Of a stretch of 64,000 nucleotides of DNA, positions 25,922 through 35,692 are shown one piece after another (position 1 is the first letter of the stretch; each line of letters begins with the position of its first letter). A program made the translations under genes and the position numbers. The stretch lies in the NCBI RefSeq assembly GCF_003853415.1, contig NZ_QTPP01000022.1, positions 59,345 to 123,344 on the forward strand, in the 5' to 3' direction. The notes under the pieces are model-generated. The model did no database searches. It had not been told where the DNA came from and saw only the letters and a list, made by a program, of their open reading frames with translations. The DNA is from Burkholderia sp. Bp9142. Lineage in GTDB: Bacteria > Pseudomonadota > Gammaproteobacteria > Burkholderiales > Burkholderiaceae.

Positions 25922-26683
25922 ATGCGAATCCTACTCAGCAACGACGACGGCTATCTCGCCCCCGGTCTCGCCGCGCTCAGCGACGCGCTGCAGCCGCTGG
26001 CCGACCTCACGGTGATCGCGCCCGAGCAGAACTGCAGCGGCGCATCGAATTCCCTGACGCTGTCGCGGCCGCTGTCGGTGCAGCGTGCGACGAATACGGG
26101 TTTCTTCTACGTGAACGGTACGCCGACCGATTCGGTGCACGTCGCGTTGACGGGGATGGCCGACGAGCGGCCGGACCTCGTCGTGTCGGGGATCAACAAC
26201 GGCCAGAACATGGGCGAAGACACGCTCTATTCAGGGACAGTTGCGGCCGCCACCGAAGGCATCATGTTCGGCGTGCCGGCCATCGCGTTCTCGCTGGCCG
26301 ACAAGGGCTGGGCGCATCTGACGGACGCCGCGCGCGTCGCCGCGGAAATCGTCGAGCATTACCTCGCGCATCCGCTGCCCGGTCAGCCGCTGCTGAACGT
26401 CAATATTCCGAATCTGCCGTACGGCGAACTGAAAGGCTGGAAGGTCACGCGCCTCGGCAAGCGTCACCCGTCCCAGCCGGTGATTCGCCAGACCGACCCG
26501 CGCGGCGAGCCGGTCTATTGGATCGGTGCCGCGGGTGCGGCGCTGGACGCGAGCGAAGGCACCGATTTCCATGCCGTCGCAAACGGTTTCGTGTCGATCA
26601 CGCCGCTGCAGCTCGATCTCACGCATACACAAATGCTGCCTGCAACGCGCGAATGGGCGCGCGCAGGAGGGCGGGCTTCATGA
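25922..26683 (+). CDS. surE: 5'/3'-nucleotidase SurE
   Basis: A 253-residue metal-dependent survival phosphatase acting on nucleoside monophosphates. It opens [11 protein letters not shown] with the metal-binding Asp8-Asp9, followed by [14 protein letters not shown], the [10 protein letters not shown] block and [20 protein letters not shown]. Length is standard. The ATG at 25922 begins the conserved sequence exactly. Its stop overlaps the pcm start (ATGA), giving the classic surE-pcm-nlpD-rpoS stationary-phase cluster. Confidence 0.96.
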   Translation: MRILLSNDDGYLAPGLAALSDALQPLADLTVIAPEQNCSGASNSLTLSRPLSVQRATNTGFFYVNGTPTDSVHVALTGMADERPDLVVSGINNGQNMGEDTLYSGTVAAATEGIMFGVPAIAFSLADKGWAHLTDAARVAAEIVEHYLAHPLPGQPLLNVNIPNLPYGELKGWKVTRLGKRHPSQPVIRQTDPRGEPVYWIGAAGAALDASEGTDFHAVANGFVSITPLQLDLTHTQMLPATREWARAGGRAS

Positions 26684-27609
26684 GCGGCGAGCGCGCGAAG
26701 CGGTTCCCGCTCGCGCTCGAAGATCTCAAGCGAGCGCCACGCAAATCGGAGGGCCGGGCCGGCGAACGCCATGCGGCGATCGGTGTGCCGAAGGCCGTCG
26801 ACAAGCCCGCCGCCGTGCCCAAGCCGGTGGCGGTGAAGACCGGCGCCGCCCGCGCGCTGCCCGGCACGGTCGCCACGAAGCCTGCGACCGCACCGAAGCC
26901 GACGGTGCTGAAGCCCGCGCTGCCGAAGCCGGCCGCGCCGAGCATCGCGCCGGCCGGCGCGTTCGCGCTGACGTCGGAACGCGTGCGCGAGCGCATGGTC
27001 GAACGCCTGCGTGCGAACGGCGTGACCGACGCGCGCGTGCTGGATGCGATGGCCGCGGTGCCGCGCCACATGTTCGTGGATCCGGGGCTCGCGACGCAGG
27101 CCTATGAGGATTCCGCGTTGCCGATCGGCCACCAGCAAACGATCTCAAAGCCGTCGGTCGTCGCGCGCATGATCGAGCTCGCGATGGCCGGCCGCACGCT
27201 CGATCGCGTCCTCGAGATCGGCACCGGTTGCGGCTACCAGGCCGCGGTGCTGAGTCACGTGGCACGCGACGTGTATTCGATTGAACGCATCAAGCCGCTC
27301 TATGAGCGCGCAAAGCTGAACCTGCGGCCGCTGCGCGTGCCGAACATCCGTCTGCATTACGGCGACGGGCGGGTCGGCCTGCCTTCCGCGGCTCCGTTCG
27401 ACGCGATCGTGATCGCGGCGGCGGGGCTCGACGTGCCGCAGGCGCTGCTCGAGCAGCTCGCGATCGGCGGGCGGCTCGTCGCGCCGGTCGGCGCGCAGAG
27501 CGGGCAGCACCAGGTGCTCACGCTTGTCGAGCGCGTCGCGCAGACGCAATGGCGAGAGTCGCGGCTTGATCGCGTTTTCTTTGTCCCTTTAAAATCCGGA
27601 GTGATTTGA
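26680..27609 (+). CDS. pcm: Protein-L-isoaspartate O-methyltransferase with long N-terminal extension
   Basis: A 309-residue SAM-dependent repair enzyme. The core (about 95-309) has the SAM motif [10 protein letters not shown] (178-187), [14 protein letters not shown], and the C-terminal GGRLVAPVG block. Ordinary bacterial enzymes are about 205-230 residues. The extra 95 N-terminal residues are rich in Lys, Pro and Ala (for example [16 protein letters not shown]) and look disordered. An AGGAGG ribosome site at 26665-26670 supports this start. The gene overlaps surE by four bases. Confidence 0.93.
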   Translation: MSGERAKRFPLALEDLKRAPRKSEGRAGERHAAIGVPKAVDKPAAVPKPVAVKTGAARALPGTVATKPATAPKPTVLKPALPKPAAPSIAPAGAFALTSERVRERMVERLRANGVTDARVLDAMAAVPRHMFVDPGLATQAYEDSALPIGHQQTISKPSVVARMIELAMAGRTLDRVLEIGTGCGYQAAVLSHVARDVYSIERIKPLYERAKLNLRPLRVPNIRLHYGDGRVGLPSAAPFDAIVIAAAGLDVPQALLEQLAIGGRLVAPVGAQSGQHQVLTLVERVAQTQWRESRLDRVFFVPLKSGVI

Positions 27610-27614
27610 AACCG

Positions 27615-28496
27615 ATGAGTATGTTGCGCGCGATGCAAAACAACCGAACCAGGGAACCGCTCACGTTCGCCCAGCGCGCGATCTGTGTGGCTGCGTTTTC
27701 CACGCTGCTGGCCGCCTGTGCGACGCGGCTCGACAACGCGCCCGTCGTCGACCGCTCCGGATCGCTCGGCACGACCGCTGCCGCGCAGCCGGCGGTGCCG
27801 CTCGGCCCGCCGCCGCCCGGCTTCTACCGTGTGAAACCGGGTGACACGCTGTACCGGATCGCACTCGAGAACGGGCAGAACTATCGCGACATCGCCGCGT
27901 GGAACAACCTGGCGAACGCGAACCAGATCGAAGTCGACCAACTGCTGCGTGTCGCGCCGCCGGGCGGCGCCGCGGTTGCCGGCTCGCCGGCTGCCGCGCC
28001 GATCGCCGGCGCCGCCGTCGCGACCGCACCGCTCAGCAGCGGCCCCGCGACGCCGGCCGCCGGCTCGTCGTCCGCGATCACGCCGCCGGCTGCCGCCGCA
28101 TCGAGCGATACGGCTGCCGCGCCGAGCGGCCCCGTGACGTTTGCATGGCCCGTGCGCGGCCCGTTGCTGAACGGTTTCGACGACGCGAAGAACAAGGGCG
28201 TCAATATCGGCGGCACGTCCGGTGAAGCCGTGAAGGCGGCGGCAGACGGCCGTGTCGTCTACTCCGGCAATGGCCTGCGCGGCTACGGCAACCTCATTAT
28301 CATCAAACACGATGCAACTTACCTCACGGCGTATGCACACAATCGCGCTTTGATGGTAAAAGAGGGGGACGCGGTAACGAAGGGGCAGAAGATCGCCGAG
28401 ATGGGTAACAGCGATGCCGACCGCGTGATGCTGCATTTCGAGGTTCGCCGGCAGGGTAAACCTGTCGATCCGCTGAAGTATTTGCCGCCTCAATAA
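27615..28496 (+). CDS. nlpD: NlpD-like LysM/M23 lipoprotein (amidase activator)
   Basis: A 293-residue envelope lipoprotein. The lipobox LLAAC puts the lipidated cysteine at residue 35. A LysM domain binds peptidoglycan (70-113), an Ala/Pro/Ser linker follows, and a LytM/M23 domain ends the protein (about 175-290). The metal ligands of active M23 enzymes are degenerate: the usual HxGxD site reads NKGVN, and the HLH site reads MLH. It therefore probably activates an amidase rather than cutting peptidoglycan, as in E. coli NlpD. A TTG at 27606 is an alternative start overlapping the pcm stop. rpoS promoters usually lie inside this gene. Confidence 0.92.
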   Translation: MSMLRAMQNNRTREPLTFAQRAICVAAFSTLLAACATRLDNAPVVDRSGSLGTTAAAQPAVPLGPPPPGFYRVKPGDTLYRIALENGQNYRDIAAWNNLANANQIEVDQLLRVAPPGGAAVAGSPAAAPIAGAAVATAPLSSGPATPAAGSSSAITPPAAAASSDTAAAPSGPVTFAWPVRGPLLNGFDDAKNKGVNIGGTSGEAVKAAADGRVVYSGNGLRGYGNLIIIKHDATYLTAYAHNRALMVKEGDAVTKGQKIAEMGNSDADRVMLHFEVRRQGKPVDPLKYLPPQ

Positions 28497-28507
28497 CCGA
28501 GACGACC

Positions 28508-29593
28508 ATGCCGAAATCGAAGCGCCACGAGCCGCAAGCCGAGTCTGAGAAGATCAGTCGTGCCACGCAAGCATCGGTGGAGCGAGCTGGCGCTTCGACG
28601 GACGACGAAGACGACGTCGCGGACAACGAACGTGACCTCGAGGCACGCGACGCCGAAGCGGACGGCGAGGAGGAGCGCGAAGGCCGGGCGGAAGCCGCGC
28701 CCGACGTCGACGATTTCCGCGCATTGCTGCAGGCCGAACTCACGGCCGACACGATCCAGCATTACCTGAACCGCATCAGCGTGAAGCCGCTCCTGACCGT
28801 CGAGGAGGAGCAGCGCTATTCCCGTCTTGCGAAGGCCGGCGAATTCGAGGCGCGGCAGGTGATGATCGAACGCAACCTGCGTCTCGTCGTCAGCATCGCG
28901 AAGGGTTACCTGAACCGCGGCGTGCCGCTGCTCGACCTGATCGAGGAAGGCAACCTCGGCCTGATGCACGCGATCGAGAAATTCGACCCGACGCGCGGTT
29001 TTCGCTTCTCGACCTATGCGACGTGGTGGATCCGCCAGAGCATCGAGCGGGCGATCATGAACCAGGCCCGCACCGTGCGCCTGCCCGTGCACGTGATCCG
29101 CGAACTGAACCAGGTGCTGCGCGCGAAGCGCCACCTCGAAAAGAATTCGATGTCGACGGGTGAGGCGGCCGAGCGCCGCGAAGCCAGCATCGACGACATC
29201 GCCTATCTCACCGGCAAGACCGCCGAGGAAGTCACCGACATCCTCGCGCTCAACGAGCACACCGCGTCGCTCGACGCGCCGCTCGACCTCGATCCCGCGA
29301 GCAGCCTGCTCGACCTGCTGCCCGACGACCAGAGCCAGTCGCCCGATGCCGAGGTGCAGCACCGCGAGCTCGAGACGCTCACGCGCGCGTGGCTGTCGCG
29401 GCTGTCCGACAAGCACCGGCACGTGATCGAGCGCCGCTTCGGCCTGAACCACATCGAACCGGCCACGCTCGAGGAGCTGGCCGACGAGATGGGGCTCACG
29501 CGCGAGCGCGTGCGGCAGATCCAGCAGGAAGCGCTGGTGCGCCTCAAGCGGTTCTTCGCCTCCAATGGCGTGCGCAAGGACGCCGTTCTGTAA
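28508..29593 (+). CDS. rpoS: RNA polymerase sigma factor RpoS (sigma-38)
   Basis: A 361-residue sigma-70 family factor for stationary phase and general stress. An acidic N-terminal extension (about 1-70) precedes region 1.2. Region 2 shows RNLRLVVSIAKGYLNRG, DLIEEGNLGLMHAIEKFD and FSTYATWWIRQ. Region 4.2 (TLEELADEMGLTRERVRQIQ) binds the -35. It follows nlpD by 11 bases. The spacing region ATAACCGAGACGACC has no strong Shine-Dalgarno, which suits translational control by structure or small RNAs. Confidence 0.96.
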   Translation: MPKSKRHEPQAESEKISRATQASVERAGASTDDEDDVADNERDLEARDAEADGEEEREGRAEAAPDVDDFRALLQAELTADTIQHYLNRISVKPLLTVEEEQRYSRLAKAGEFEARQVMIERNLRLVVSIAKGYLNRGVPLLDLIEEGNLGLMHAIEKFDPTRGFRFSTYATWWIRQSIERAIMNQARTVRLPVHVIRELNQVLRAKRHLEKNSMSTGEAAERREASIDDIAYLTGKTAEEVTDILALNEHTASLDAPLDLDPASSLLDLLPDDQSQSPDAEVQHRELETLTRAWLSRLSDKHRHVIERRFGLNHIEPATLEELADEMGLTRERVRQIQQEALVRLKRFFASNGVRKDAVL

Positions 29594-29596
29594 CCG

Positions 29597-30373
29597 ATGA
29601 CTCCGATTCTCGTTTTTGACATCGAGACCATTCCCGATGTCGACGGCATTCGCCGTCTGGAAGACCTGCCTGCGACGCTCGACGATGCCGCGGTGGCCGA
29701 ACATGCGTTCGCCGCGCGCCGCGAGAAGACCGGCAGCGATTTCCTGCCGCATCATCTGCAGCGCATCGCGGCGATCTCCTGCGTGTTCCGCGACAACAAC
29801 GGTTTTCGCGTGCGCTCCCTGGGGACGCCCCAGGACAACGAGGCGACGCTGGTCCAGTCGTTCTACCGCGTGATCGAGAAATACACGCCGCAGCTCGTGT
29901 CGTGGAACGGTGGCGGTTTCGATCTGCCGGTGCTCCATTACCGTGCGCTCGTGCACGGGATCCCCGCGACGCGCTACTGGGATCTGGGCGAGGACGACCG
30001 CGACTTCAAGTGGAACAACTACATCTCGCGCTATCACTCGCGGCATACCGATCTGATGGACGTGCTCGCGATGTATCAGGCACGCGCGAATGCGCCGCTC
30101 GACGCGCTGGCGAAGCTGTGCGGCTTTCCGGGCAAGCTCGGGATGGACGGCAGCCAGGTGTGGCCGGCGTTCCGGGACGGGCGGATCGAGGAAATCCGCA
30201 ACTACTGCGAGACCGACGTCGTCAACACGTATCTGCTCTATTGCCGGTTCCAGCTGATGCGCGGCGGCCTGACGCCGAGCGAATATGCGGACGAGATCCT
30301 GCTCGTGAAGAACGCGCTTGCGCAGGAGCCCGCGTCGCATTGGGCCGAATACCTGGCCGGTTTCGACGTGTGA
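29597..30373 (+). CDS. PolB-related DEDD 3'-5' exonuclease
   Basis: A 258-residue single-domain exonuclease of the DEDDy group (predicted PolB-like exonuclease family). Motif I is VFDIETIPD (Asp8, Glu10), motif II lies in LVSWNGGGFDLPVLHYR, and motif III in CETDVVNTYLLY near residue 205. It begins three bases after rpoS, so it is co-transcribed with the sigma factor. The substrate is probably single-stranded DNA; its cellular role is not established. Confidence 0.88.
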   Translation: MTPILVFDIETIPDVDGIRRLEDLPATLDDAAVAEHAFAARREKTGSDFLPHHLQRIAAISCVFRDNNGFRVRSLGTPQDNEATLVQSFYRVIEKYTPQLVSWNGGGFDLPVLHYRALVHGIPATRYWDLGEDDRDFKWNNYISRYHSRHTDLMDVLAMYQARANAPLDALAKLCGFPGKLGMDGSQVWPAFRDGRIEEIRNYCETDVVNTYLLYCRFQLMRGGLTPSEYADEILLVKNALAQEPASHWAEYLAGFDV

Positions 30374-30400
30374 CGCGGGCGGCCCGCGTCGCGGCCGCAA

Positions 30401-31261
30401 TCAATCTCGATCGAGTTCGAGCACGACCGGCTGATGATCCGACGCGCGTACGTCGCCGTCGATCTCGCAGCGCGTGACGCGCGGCAGCAGCGTATCGGTC
30501 ACGAACACGAAATCGCACGCGAGCGGCCCCTCCGACCATTGCACCGTGTCGTAGACGCCGGCCGTCGGCGGCGGCGTGCGGCCCGGGTGCCGGGCGACCC
30601 ACGCATCGATGAACGGCGGCGCGTCGGCGATCGGTTCGAGCAGGCGCCGGTAGGCATCGCTGTCGAACGCGCTGTTGAAGTCGCCGCAGACGATCGCATC
30701 GCGCGGCTGGCCGGTCGACGCGAACGGCCCCGCGGCATTCTCCGCCGGCGCGGGCCGGTCCGCGTGCGCGCAGGCCTCGCGGTGCCGGGCGCGCAACGCA
30801 TCGACCTGCGCGAGTCGCTGGCGCGCCGAGTAGTATTCGAGGTGTGTCGTGACGACCCGCAGCGGGCCTGACGGCGTCGCCAGCTCGACATCCAGCGCGA
30901 CGCGCGGCATCGACGGCGCGCCGGGGTCGGCCGGCCAGGGCAGCAGCTGGCGCAGCACGCGCCCGACCGGCAGCCGCGTCGCGATCGCATTGCCGAACTG
31001 GCGGCGCGGCGCGCCGGGTTCGAGCGCCGGCAGGTCGGCGCCGATCGCGTCGACGATCGTATAGCCGGGCAGCAACGCCGCCAGCTCGGCGAACTGGTCG
31101 GGGCCCGGCTGGCCGGGCAGGGCGCCGAAGCCGCGCGTGACTTCCTGCAGGCACAGCACGTCGAAGTCGCCGAGCCGGCGGGCGGCGGCGATGGTGCGCG
31201 GGAGGTCGACGACGCCGTCCGCGTCCCGACCCCATTGAATGTTCCAGTCGATCAGTCGCAT
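30401..31261 (-). CDS. Endonuclease/exonuclease/phosphatase (EEP) family protein
   Basis: A 286-residue EEP-superfamily hydrolase. Landmarks are [11 protein letters not shown] at the start, the metal-binding glutamate in [10 protein letters not shown], the [11 protein letters not shown] block, CGDFNSAFD, and the catalytic [10 protein letters not shown] at the end. No signal peptide is present, so it is cytoplasmic. It could act on DNA, lipid head groups or phosphodiesters; the family does not decide. AGGAG precedes the ATG. It is convergent with the exonuclease gene with only 27 bases between them. Confidence 0.82.
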   Translation of the reverse strand: MRLIDWNIQWGRDADGVVDLPRTIAAARRLGDFDVLCLQEVTRGFGALPGQPGPDQFAELAALLPGYTIVDAIGADLPALEPGAPRRQFGNAIATRLPVGRVLRQLLPWPADPGAPSMPRVALDVELATPSGPLRVVTTHLEYYSARQRLAQVDALRARHREACAHADRPAPAENAAGPFASTGQPRDAIVCGDFNSAFDSDAYRRLLEPIADAPPFIDAWVARHPGRTPPPTAGVYDTVQWSEGPLACDFVFVTDTLLPRVTRCEIDGDVRASDHQPVVLELDRD

Positions 31262-31442
31262 GGTCGAGTCTCCTGCGAGCAGAATGTGTATGGCCGGTTG
31301 GCTGGCGAGGTGTCGCGCATGCGGGCCGGCGGCGGGCGGCCGGCTCGCATGCCGGCAGGCCGTTCGTGCATCACGTGGCGCGATCGATGCGTCAGCGTCG
31401 ACGCTTGCGCCACGAAAGCGGGCGATGCGGGCTTTCGTCGTC

Positions 31443-31448
31443 TACAAT
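31443..31448 (+). promoter_or_regulatory. Candidate -10 of the rlmD promoter
   Basis: TACAAT, 34 bases upstream of the GTG start, in the 221-base divergent gap between the EEP gene and rlmD. No clear -35. Confidence 0.4.
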
Positions 31449-31482
31449 CTCGCCTTCTTCAACGTTTTGTCAGGAAAAGCTG

Positions 31483-32880
31483 GTGTCCGAAGCCGTCCCC
31501 ACTTCTGCGCGCAAATCGAAAAACGCGCCCGTCGCGCCCGGGCCTGCCCCGGTTCTCGAGATCGAATCGCTCGACATGGAAGCGCGCGGTGTCGGCCGCA
31601 CGGCGACCGAGGACGGCACGCCGGGCAAGGTCATCTTTGTCGAGGGCGCGCTGCCCGGCGAGCGCGTGACCTATTCGAGCTACCGTCGCAAGCCGAGCTA
31701 CGAGCAGGCGACCGTTGTCGACATTCTGCGCCCGAGCGTGCTGCGCACGCAGCCGAAATGCAAGTTCTTCGGCACCTGCGGCGGTTGCTCGATGCAGCAC
31801 CTCGACATGCGCGCGCAAGTGGCGATCAAGCAGCGCGTGCTCGAGGACAACCTGTGGCACCTGTCGAAGCTGCGCGCCGAGACGATGTTCGCGCCGATCC
31901 ATGGCCCGTCATGGGGCTACCGTTATCGCGCGCGCCTGACCGTGCGCAACGTCGCGAAGAAGGGCGGCGTGCTGGTCGGGTTCCACGAAAAGAAGAGCAG
32001 CTATGTCGCCGACATGACGAGCTGCGAAGTGCTGCCGCCGCACGTATCGGCGATGCTCGTGCCGTTGCGCCGGCTGGTCGAGGGGCTGTCGATCCGTGAC
32101 CGGATGCCGCAGATCGAACTCGCGGTCGGTTCGCAAGTCACGGCGCTGGTGCTGCGCGTGCTGGAGCCGATCAATGCGGACGACGAAGCGCTGCTCCGCG
32201 CGTTCGCGGACGAGCACAAGGTGCAGTTCTGGCTGCAGCCGAAGGGTCCGGACACGGTGACGCCGTTCTATCCGCTCGACGTGCCGCTCGACTACACGCT
32301 GCCGGAGTTCGGCATCCGCATGCCGTTCAAGCCGACCGACTTCACGCAGGTCAACCATCAGATCAACCGTGTGCTGGTCGGCCGCGCGCTGCGCCTGCTC
32401 GCGCCGTCGCGCGATGATCGCGTGCTCGACCTGTTCTGCGGGATCGGCAACTTCACGCTGCCGCTCGCGCGGCTGTCGCGCGAGGTGATGGGCATCGAAG
32501 GCAGCGAAACGCTGACGACGCGCGCGCTGGCGAATGCGCGCGAGAACGGCGTCGACGGCCACACGACGTTCGCGTGCCGGAACCTGTTCGAAGTGACGGG
32601 CGACGACATCCGCGCGCTCGGCGCATTCGACAAGTTCCTGATCGACCCGCCGCGCGAAGGCGCGCTCGCGGTGTCGAAGGCGCTGGCCGAAATCGCGCAG
32701 AGCGGCGAAGGCCCGCTGCCGAAGCGCATCGTCTACGTGTCGTGCAACCCGTCGACGCTCGCGCGCGATGCAGGCCTGCTCGTGCACGAGGCCGGCTACC
32801 GCCTGAAGGGCGCCGGGGTCGTGAACATGTTCCCGAATACGTCGCACGTCGAATCGATCGCGCTGTTCGAGCGCGACTGA
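31483..32880 (+). CDS. rlmD: 23S rRNA (uracil1939-C5)-methyltransferase
   Basis: A 465-residue SAM-dependent rRNA methyltransferase. A TRAM domain (about 20-80) leads to the 4Fe-4S cysteines C93, C99, C102 ([10 protein letters not shown]) and C181. The SAM motif is [15 protein letters not shown], and the catalytic cysteine lies in [13 protein letters not shown]. The start is a GTG at 31483, preceded by AGGAAAA; no ATG nearby has a ribosome site. A strong terminator follows. Confidence 0.93.
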   Translation: MSEAVPTSARKSKNAPVAPGPAPVLEIESLDMEARGVGRTATEDGTPGKVIFVEGALPGERVTYSSYRRKPSYEQATVVDILRPSVLRTQPKCKFFGTCGGCSMQHLDMRAQVAIKQRVLEDNLWHLSKLRAETMFAPIHGPSWGYRYRARLTVRNVAKKGGVLVGFHEKKSSYVADMTSCEVLPPHVSAMLVPLRRLVEGLSIRDRMPQIELAVGSQVTALVLRVLEPINADDEALLRAFADEHKVQFWLQPKGPDTVTPFYPLDVPLDYTLPEFGIRMPFKPTDFTQVNHQINRVLVGRALRLLAPSRDDRVLDLFCGIGNFTLPLARLSREVMGIEGSETLTTRALANARENGVDGHTTFACRNLFEVTGDDIRALGAFDKFLIDPPREGALAVSKALAEIAQSGEGPLPKRIVYVSCNPSTLARDAGLLVHEAGYRLKGAGVVNMFPNTSHVESIALFERD

Positions 32881-32899
32881 GCGGGCGGACGGCGGACGT

Positions 32900-32929
32900 A
32901 AAAAAACCGGCCCGCGGGCCGGTTTTTTT
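32900..32929. terminator. Bidirectional intrinsic terminator rlmD / BI-1 gene
   Basis: A perfect stem CCGGCCC/GGGCCGG (32907-32913, 32916-32922) is flanked by seven A and seven T, so it works for both convergent genes. Confidence 0.9.
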
Positions 32930-32946
32930 ATGGGGTGCGGCGAACG

Positions 32947-33645
32947 TCAGTTGCGGTTGCCGCCGAAGATGCCGAGCAGCGCGAGCAGGTTCGTGAACAC
33001 GTTGTACAGGTCGAGGTAGATCGCGAGCGTGGCCGAGATGTAGTTCGTCTCGCCGCCGTTCACGACGCGCTGGACGTCGAACAGCATGTAGGCCGAGAAG
33101 ATCGCGATCGCGAGCACCGACACTGTGAGCATCAGCGCCGGCAGTTGCAGGAAGATGTTCGCGACCGAGGCCAGCAGGATCACGATCACGCCCATGAACA
33201 GCCACTTGCCGAGCCCCGAGAAGTCACGCTTGCTGACGGTGGCGATCGTCGCCATCGCGGCGAAGATGATGCCGGTGCCGCCGAACGCGAGCATGATCAG
33301 CGACGGGCCGTTCGAGAAGCCCAGGATGAAGCTCAGCAGGCGCGACAGCATCAGGCCCATGAAGAACGTGAAGCCGAGCAGCACGAACACGCCGGCCGCG
33401 CTGTTTTTCGTCCGCTCGATCGCGAACATGAAGCCGAACGCGATCGCGAAGAAGGCAAGCAGGCTCATCATCGGGCTCGTGGCCGCGAACAGCGAGAAGC
33501 CCGTCGCGACGCCGACCCAGGCGCCCAACACGGTCGGCACCATCGATAGCGCGAGCAGCCAGTACGTGTTCCGCAGCACGCGGTTGCGAACTTCGGCGGT
33601 GCTGACGGAACCGCCGCGGCCGAAATTGTACGGATAGTCGTTCAT
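32947..33645 (-). CDS. Bax inhibitor-1/YccA family membrane protein
   Basis: A 232-residue inner-membrane protein with seven predicted transmembrane segments. The BI-1 family pattern includes LRNTYWLLALSMVPTVLGAW at TM1 and the C-terminal acidic-residue helix ending AIYLDLYNVFTNLLALLGIF. The TTAGGAG site fixes the start at 33645; a longer frame upstream has no support. E. coli YccA modulates the FtsH protease and YbhL is a relative; the role here is inferred only. The FtsH modulators hflKC lie 11 kb away. Confidence 0.9.
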   Translation of the reverse strand: MNDYPYNFGRGGSVSTAEVRNRVLRNTYWLLALSMVPTVLGAWVGVATGFSLFAATSPMMSLLAFFAIAFGFMFAIERTKNSAAGVFVLLGFTFFMGLMLSRLLSFILGFSNGPSLIMLAFGGTGIIFAAMATIATVSKRDFSGLGKWLFMGVIVILLASVANIFLQLPALMLTVSVLAIAIFSAYMLFDVQRVVNGGETNYISATLAIYLDLYNVFTNLLALLGIFGGNRN

Positions 33646-33843
33646 GGTTTCTCCTAACATTGAACGCGTGGGCGTCCGGGGCCGGTTCGGCGCGCGCGGT
33701 GTGCGGCGCAGCAAACCGGAGCAGCTATGGCTAAGATACGTTCCGCGCCGCGAGGTTTCAATGGCCGGGCGGCGCAAAAACATATGGATTCGGAACCTTT
33801 CACTCGTGTAAGGGTTCAATCGCAATGATACACGGGATCGTGC

Positions 33844-33849
33844 TACAAT
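33844..33849 (+). promoter_or_regulatory. Extended -10 promoter of ndk
   Basis: TACAAT preceded by TGC, 46 bases before the ndk ATG, in a locally AT-richer stretch. A CTTGGAG ribosome site follows. Confidence 0.55.
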
Positions 33850-33895
33850 AGCGGATTCATTTGAACCTGTAACTTCTTAATTTCTTGGAGTTTTT

Positions 33896-34321
33896 ATGGC
33901 AATCGAGCGCACCCTGTCGATCATCAAGCCGGATGCGGTGGCAAAGAACGTGATCGGCCAGATCTACAGCCGTTTCGAAGGCGCCGGCCTGAAGATCGTC
34001 GCATCGCGCATGGCACACCTGTCGCGTGCGGACGCAGAGAAGTTCTACGCAGTTCACGCAGCACGTCCGTTCTTCAAGGACCTCGTCGATTTCATGATCT
34101 CGGGCCCGGTGATGATCCAGGTTCTGGAAGGTGAAGGCGCGATCCTGAAGAACCGCGACCTGATGGGCGCGACGGATCCGAAGAAGGCGGAACAGGGCAC
34201 GATCCGCGCCGACTTCGCCGACAGCATCGACGCGAACGCCGTGCACGGCTCGGACGCTGCCGAAACGGCCGCGGTCGAAGTCGCGTTCTTCTTCCCGGAA
34301 ATGAACGTTTACTCGCGCTAA
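33896..34321 (+). CDS. ndk: Nucleoside diphosphate kinase
   Basis: A 141-residue enzyme that makes NTPs from NDPs. It opens with [15 protein letters not shown], and the phosphorylated histidine is His117 in NAVHGSD. Length is exactly that of the family. It heads a long plus-strand run of housekeeping genes and has an extended -10 promoter and a good ribosome site. Confidence 0.98.
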   Translation: MAIERTLSIIKPDAVAKNVIGQIYSRFEGAGLKIVASRMAHLSRADAEKFYAVHAARPFFKDLVDFMISGPVMIQVLEGEGAILKNRDLMGATDPKKAEQGTIRADFADSIDANAVHGSDAAETAAVEVAFFFPEMNVYSR

Positions 34322-34376
34322 GCCCTGGCTGGCAACAAGTAGGCAGGATTCAGCGCACGCGGCAAGGCAGCACATC

Positions 34377-35516
34377 ATGACGAGCGAAACTTCCGTCAAT
34401 CTTCTCGACTTCGATGCCGAGGGTCTTGTCGCGTACTGCGGCAGCCTCGGCGAGAAGCCGTTCCGCGCCAAGCAATTGCAGCGCTGGATCCACCAGTACA
34501 ACGCCGGCGATTTCGACGGCATGACCGATCTCGCGAAGTCCCTGAGAGAAAAGCTCAAGGGCCGCGCGTCGATCGTGATGCCCGATATCGTCAGCGATCA
34601 CGTTTCCACCGACGGCACGCGCAAGTGGCTGATCGACGTCGGAAACGGCAATGCGGTCGAAACCGTGTTCATCCCGGAAGAGACGCGCGGCACGCTGTGC
34701 GTGTCGTCGCAGGCCGGGTGTGCGGTCAACTGCCGCTTCTGCTCGACGGGCAAGCAGGGTTTCTCCCGCAACCTGTCGACAGCCGAAATCATCGGCCAGC
34801 TCCGGATGGCCGAATTTGCACTGCGTGCGTCGCTCGGTCGCGCGCCCGGTCCGAACGGCAAGGCCGAACGGGTCGTCACCAACGTGGTGATGATGGGCAT
34901 GGGCGAGCCGCTGCTGAACTACAGCGCGGTCGTGCCCGCGATGCGGCTGATGCTCGACGACAACGCGTACGGCCTGTCGCGCCGCCGCGTCACGCTGTCG
35001 ACGTCCGGCGTGGTGCCGATGATGGACCGCCTCGGCGCCGAATTGCCGGTCGCGCTCGCCGTTTCGCTGCACGCGCCGAACGATGCGCTGCGCGACGAAC
35101 TGGTGCCGCTCAACAAGAAGCATCCGCTTCGCGAGTTGATGGCCGCGTGCCAGCGCTATCTGAAAGTCGCACCGCGCGACTTCATTACTTTCGAATACTG
35201 CATGCTCGACGGCGTCAACGACACCGAAGCGCATGCGCGCGAATTGCTGGCCGTCACGCGCGACGTGCCTTGCAAGTTCAATCTGATCCCGTTCAATCCG
35301 TTTCCGGAATCGGGCCTCATCCGCTCGAAGCCGGAGCAGATCAAGCGTTTTGCACAGGTCCTCATCGACGCGGGTGTCGTCACGACCGTGCGCAAGACGC
35401 GCGGCGACGACATCGACGCCGCGTGTGGCCAACTGGCCGGCGCCGTGAAGGATCGCACGCGCCTGGCGGAGCGAACGGGCGCAGCAGCAAAAATCATCGA
35501 AGTTCGGGCGGTTTGA
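34377..35516 (+). CDS. rlmN: Dual-specificity 23S rRNA/tRNA (adenine-C2)-methyltransferase
   Basis: A 379-residue radical-SAM enzyme that methylates A2503 of 23S rRNA and A37 of some tRNAs. The radical-SAM cysteines are C115, C119 and C122 (CAVNCRFC). The methyl-accepting cysteine lies near residue 350 in [21 protein letters not shown] and the C-terminal [15 protein letters not shown] region are diagnostic. It follows ndk by 55 bases. Confidence 0.97.
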   Translation: MTSETSVNLLDFDAEGLVAYCGSLGEKPFRAKQLQRWIHQYNAGDFDGMTDLAKSLREKLKGRASIVMPDIVSDHVSTDGTRKWLIDVGNGNAVETVFIPEETRGTLCVSSQAGCAVNCRFCSTGKQGFSRNLSTAEIIGQLRMAEFALRASLGRAPGPNGKAERVVTNVVMMGMGEPLLNYSAVVPAMRLMLDDNAYGLSRRRVTLSTSGVVPMMDRLGAELPVALAVSLHAPNDALRDELVPLNKKHPLRELMAACQRYLKVAPRDFITFEYCMLDGVNDTEAHARELLAVTRDVPCKFNLIPFNPFPESGLIRSKPEQIKRFAQVLIDAGVVTTVRKTRGDDIDAACGQLAGAVKDRTRLAERTGAAAKIIEVRAV

Positions 35517-35692
35517 CGGGGACGCCCAGTCGGGGCGGCCTGGCCGCGGATGCCCGAATTTTTTGGCGGTACAACACGCGAATAGCGATCGGTCGCGGCG
35601 CCTCGGCGCCGCGCATGGTATGGACAGTTGCGGGTGCCGACCGGCAAGAGCCGGCGACGCCCCAGTGAAGAAGAATCGACGCGAGGACAAGG

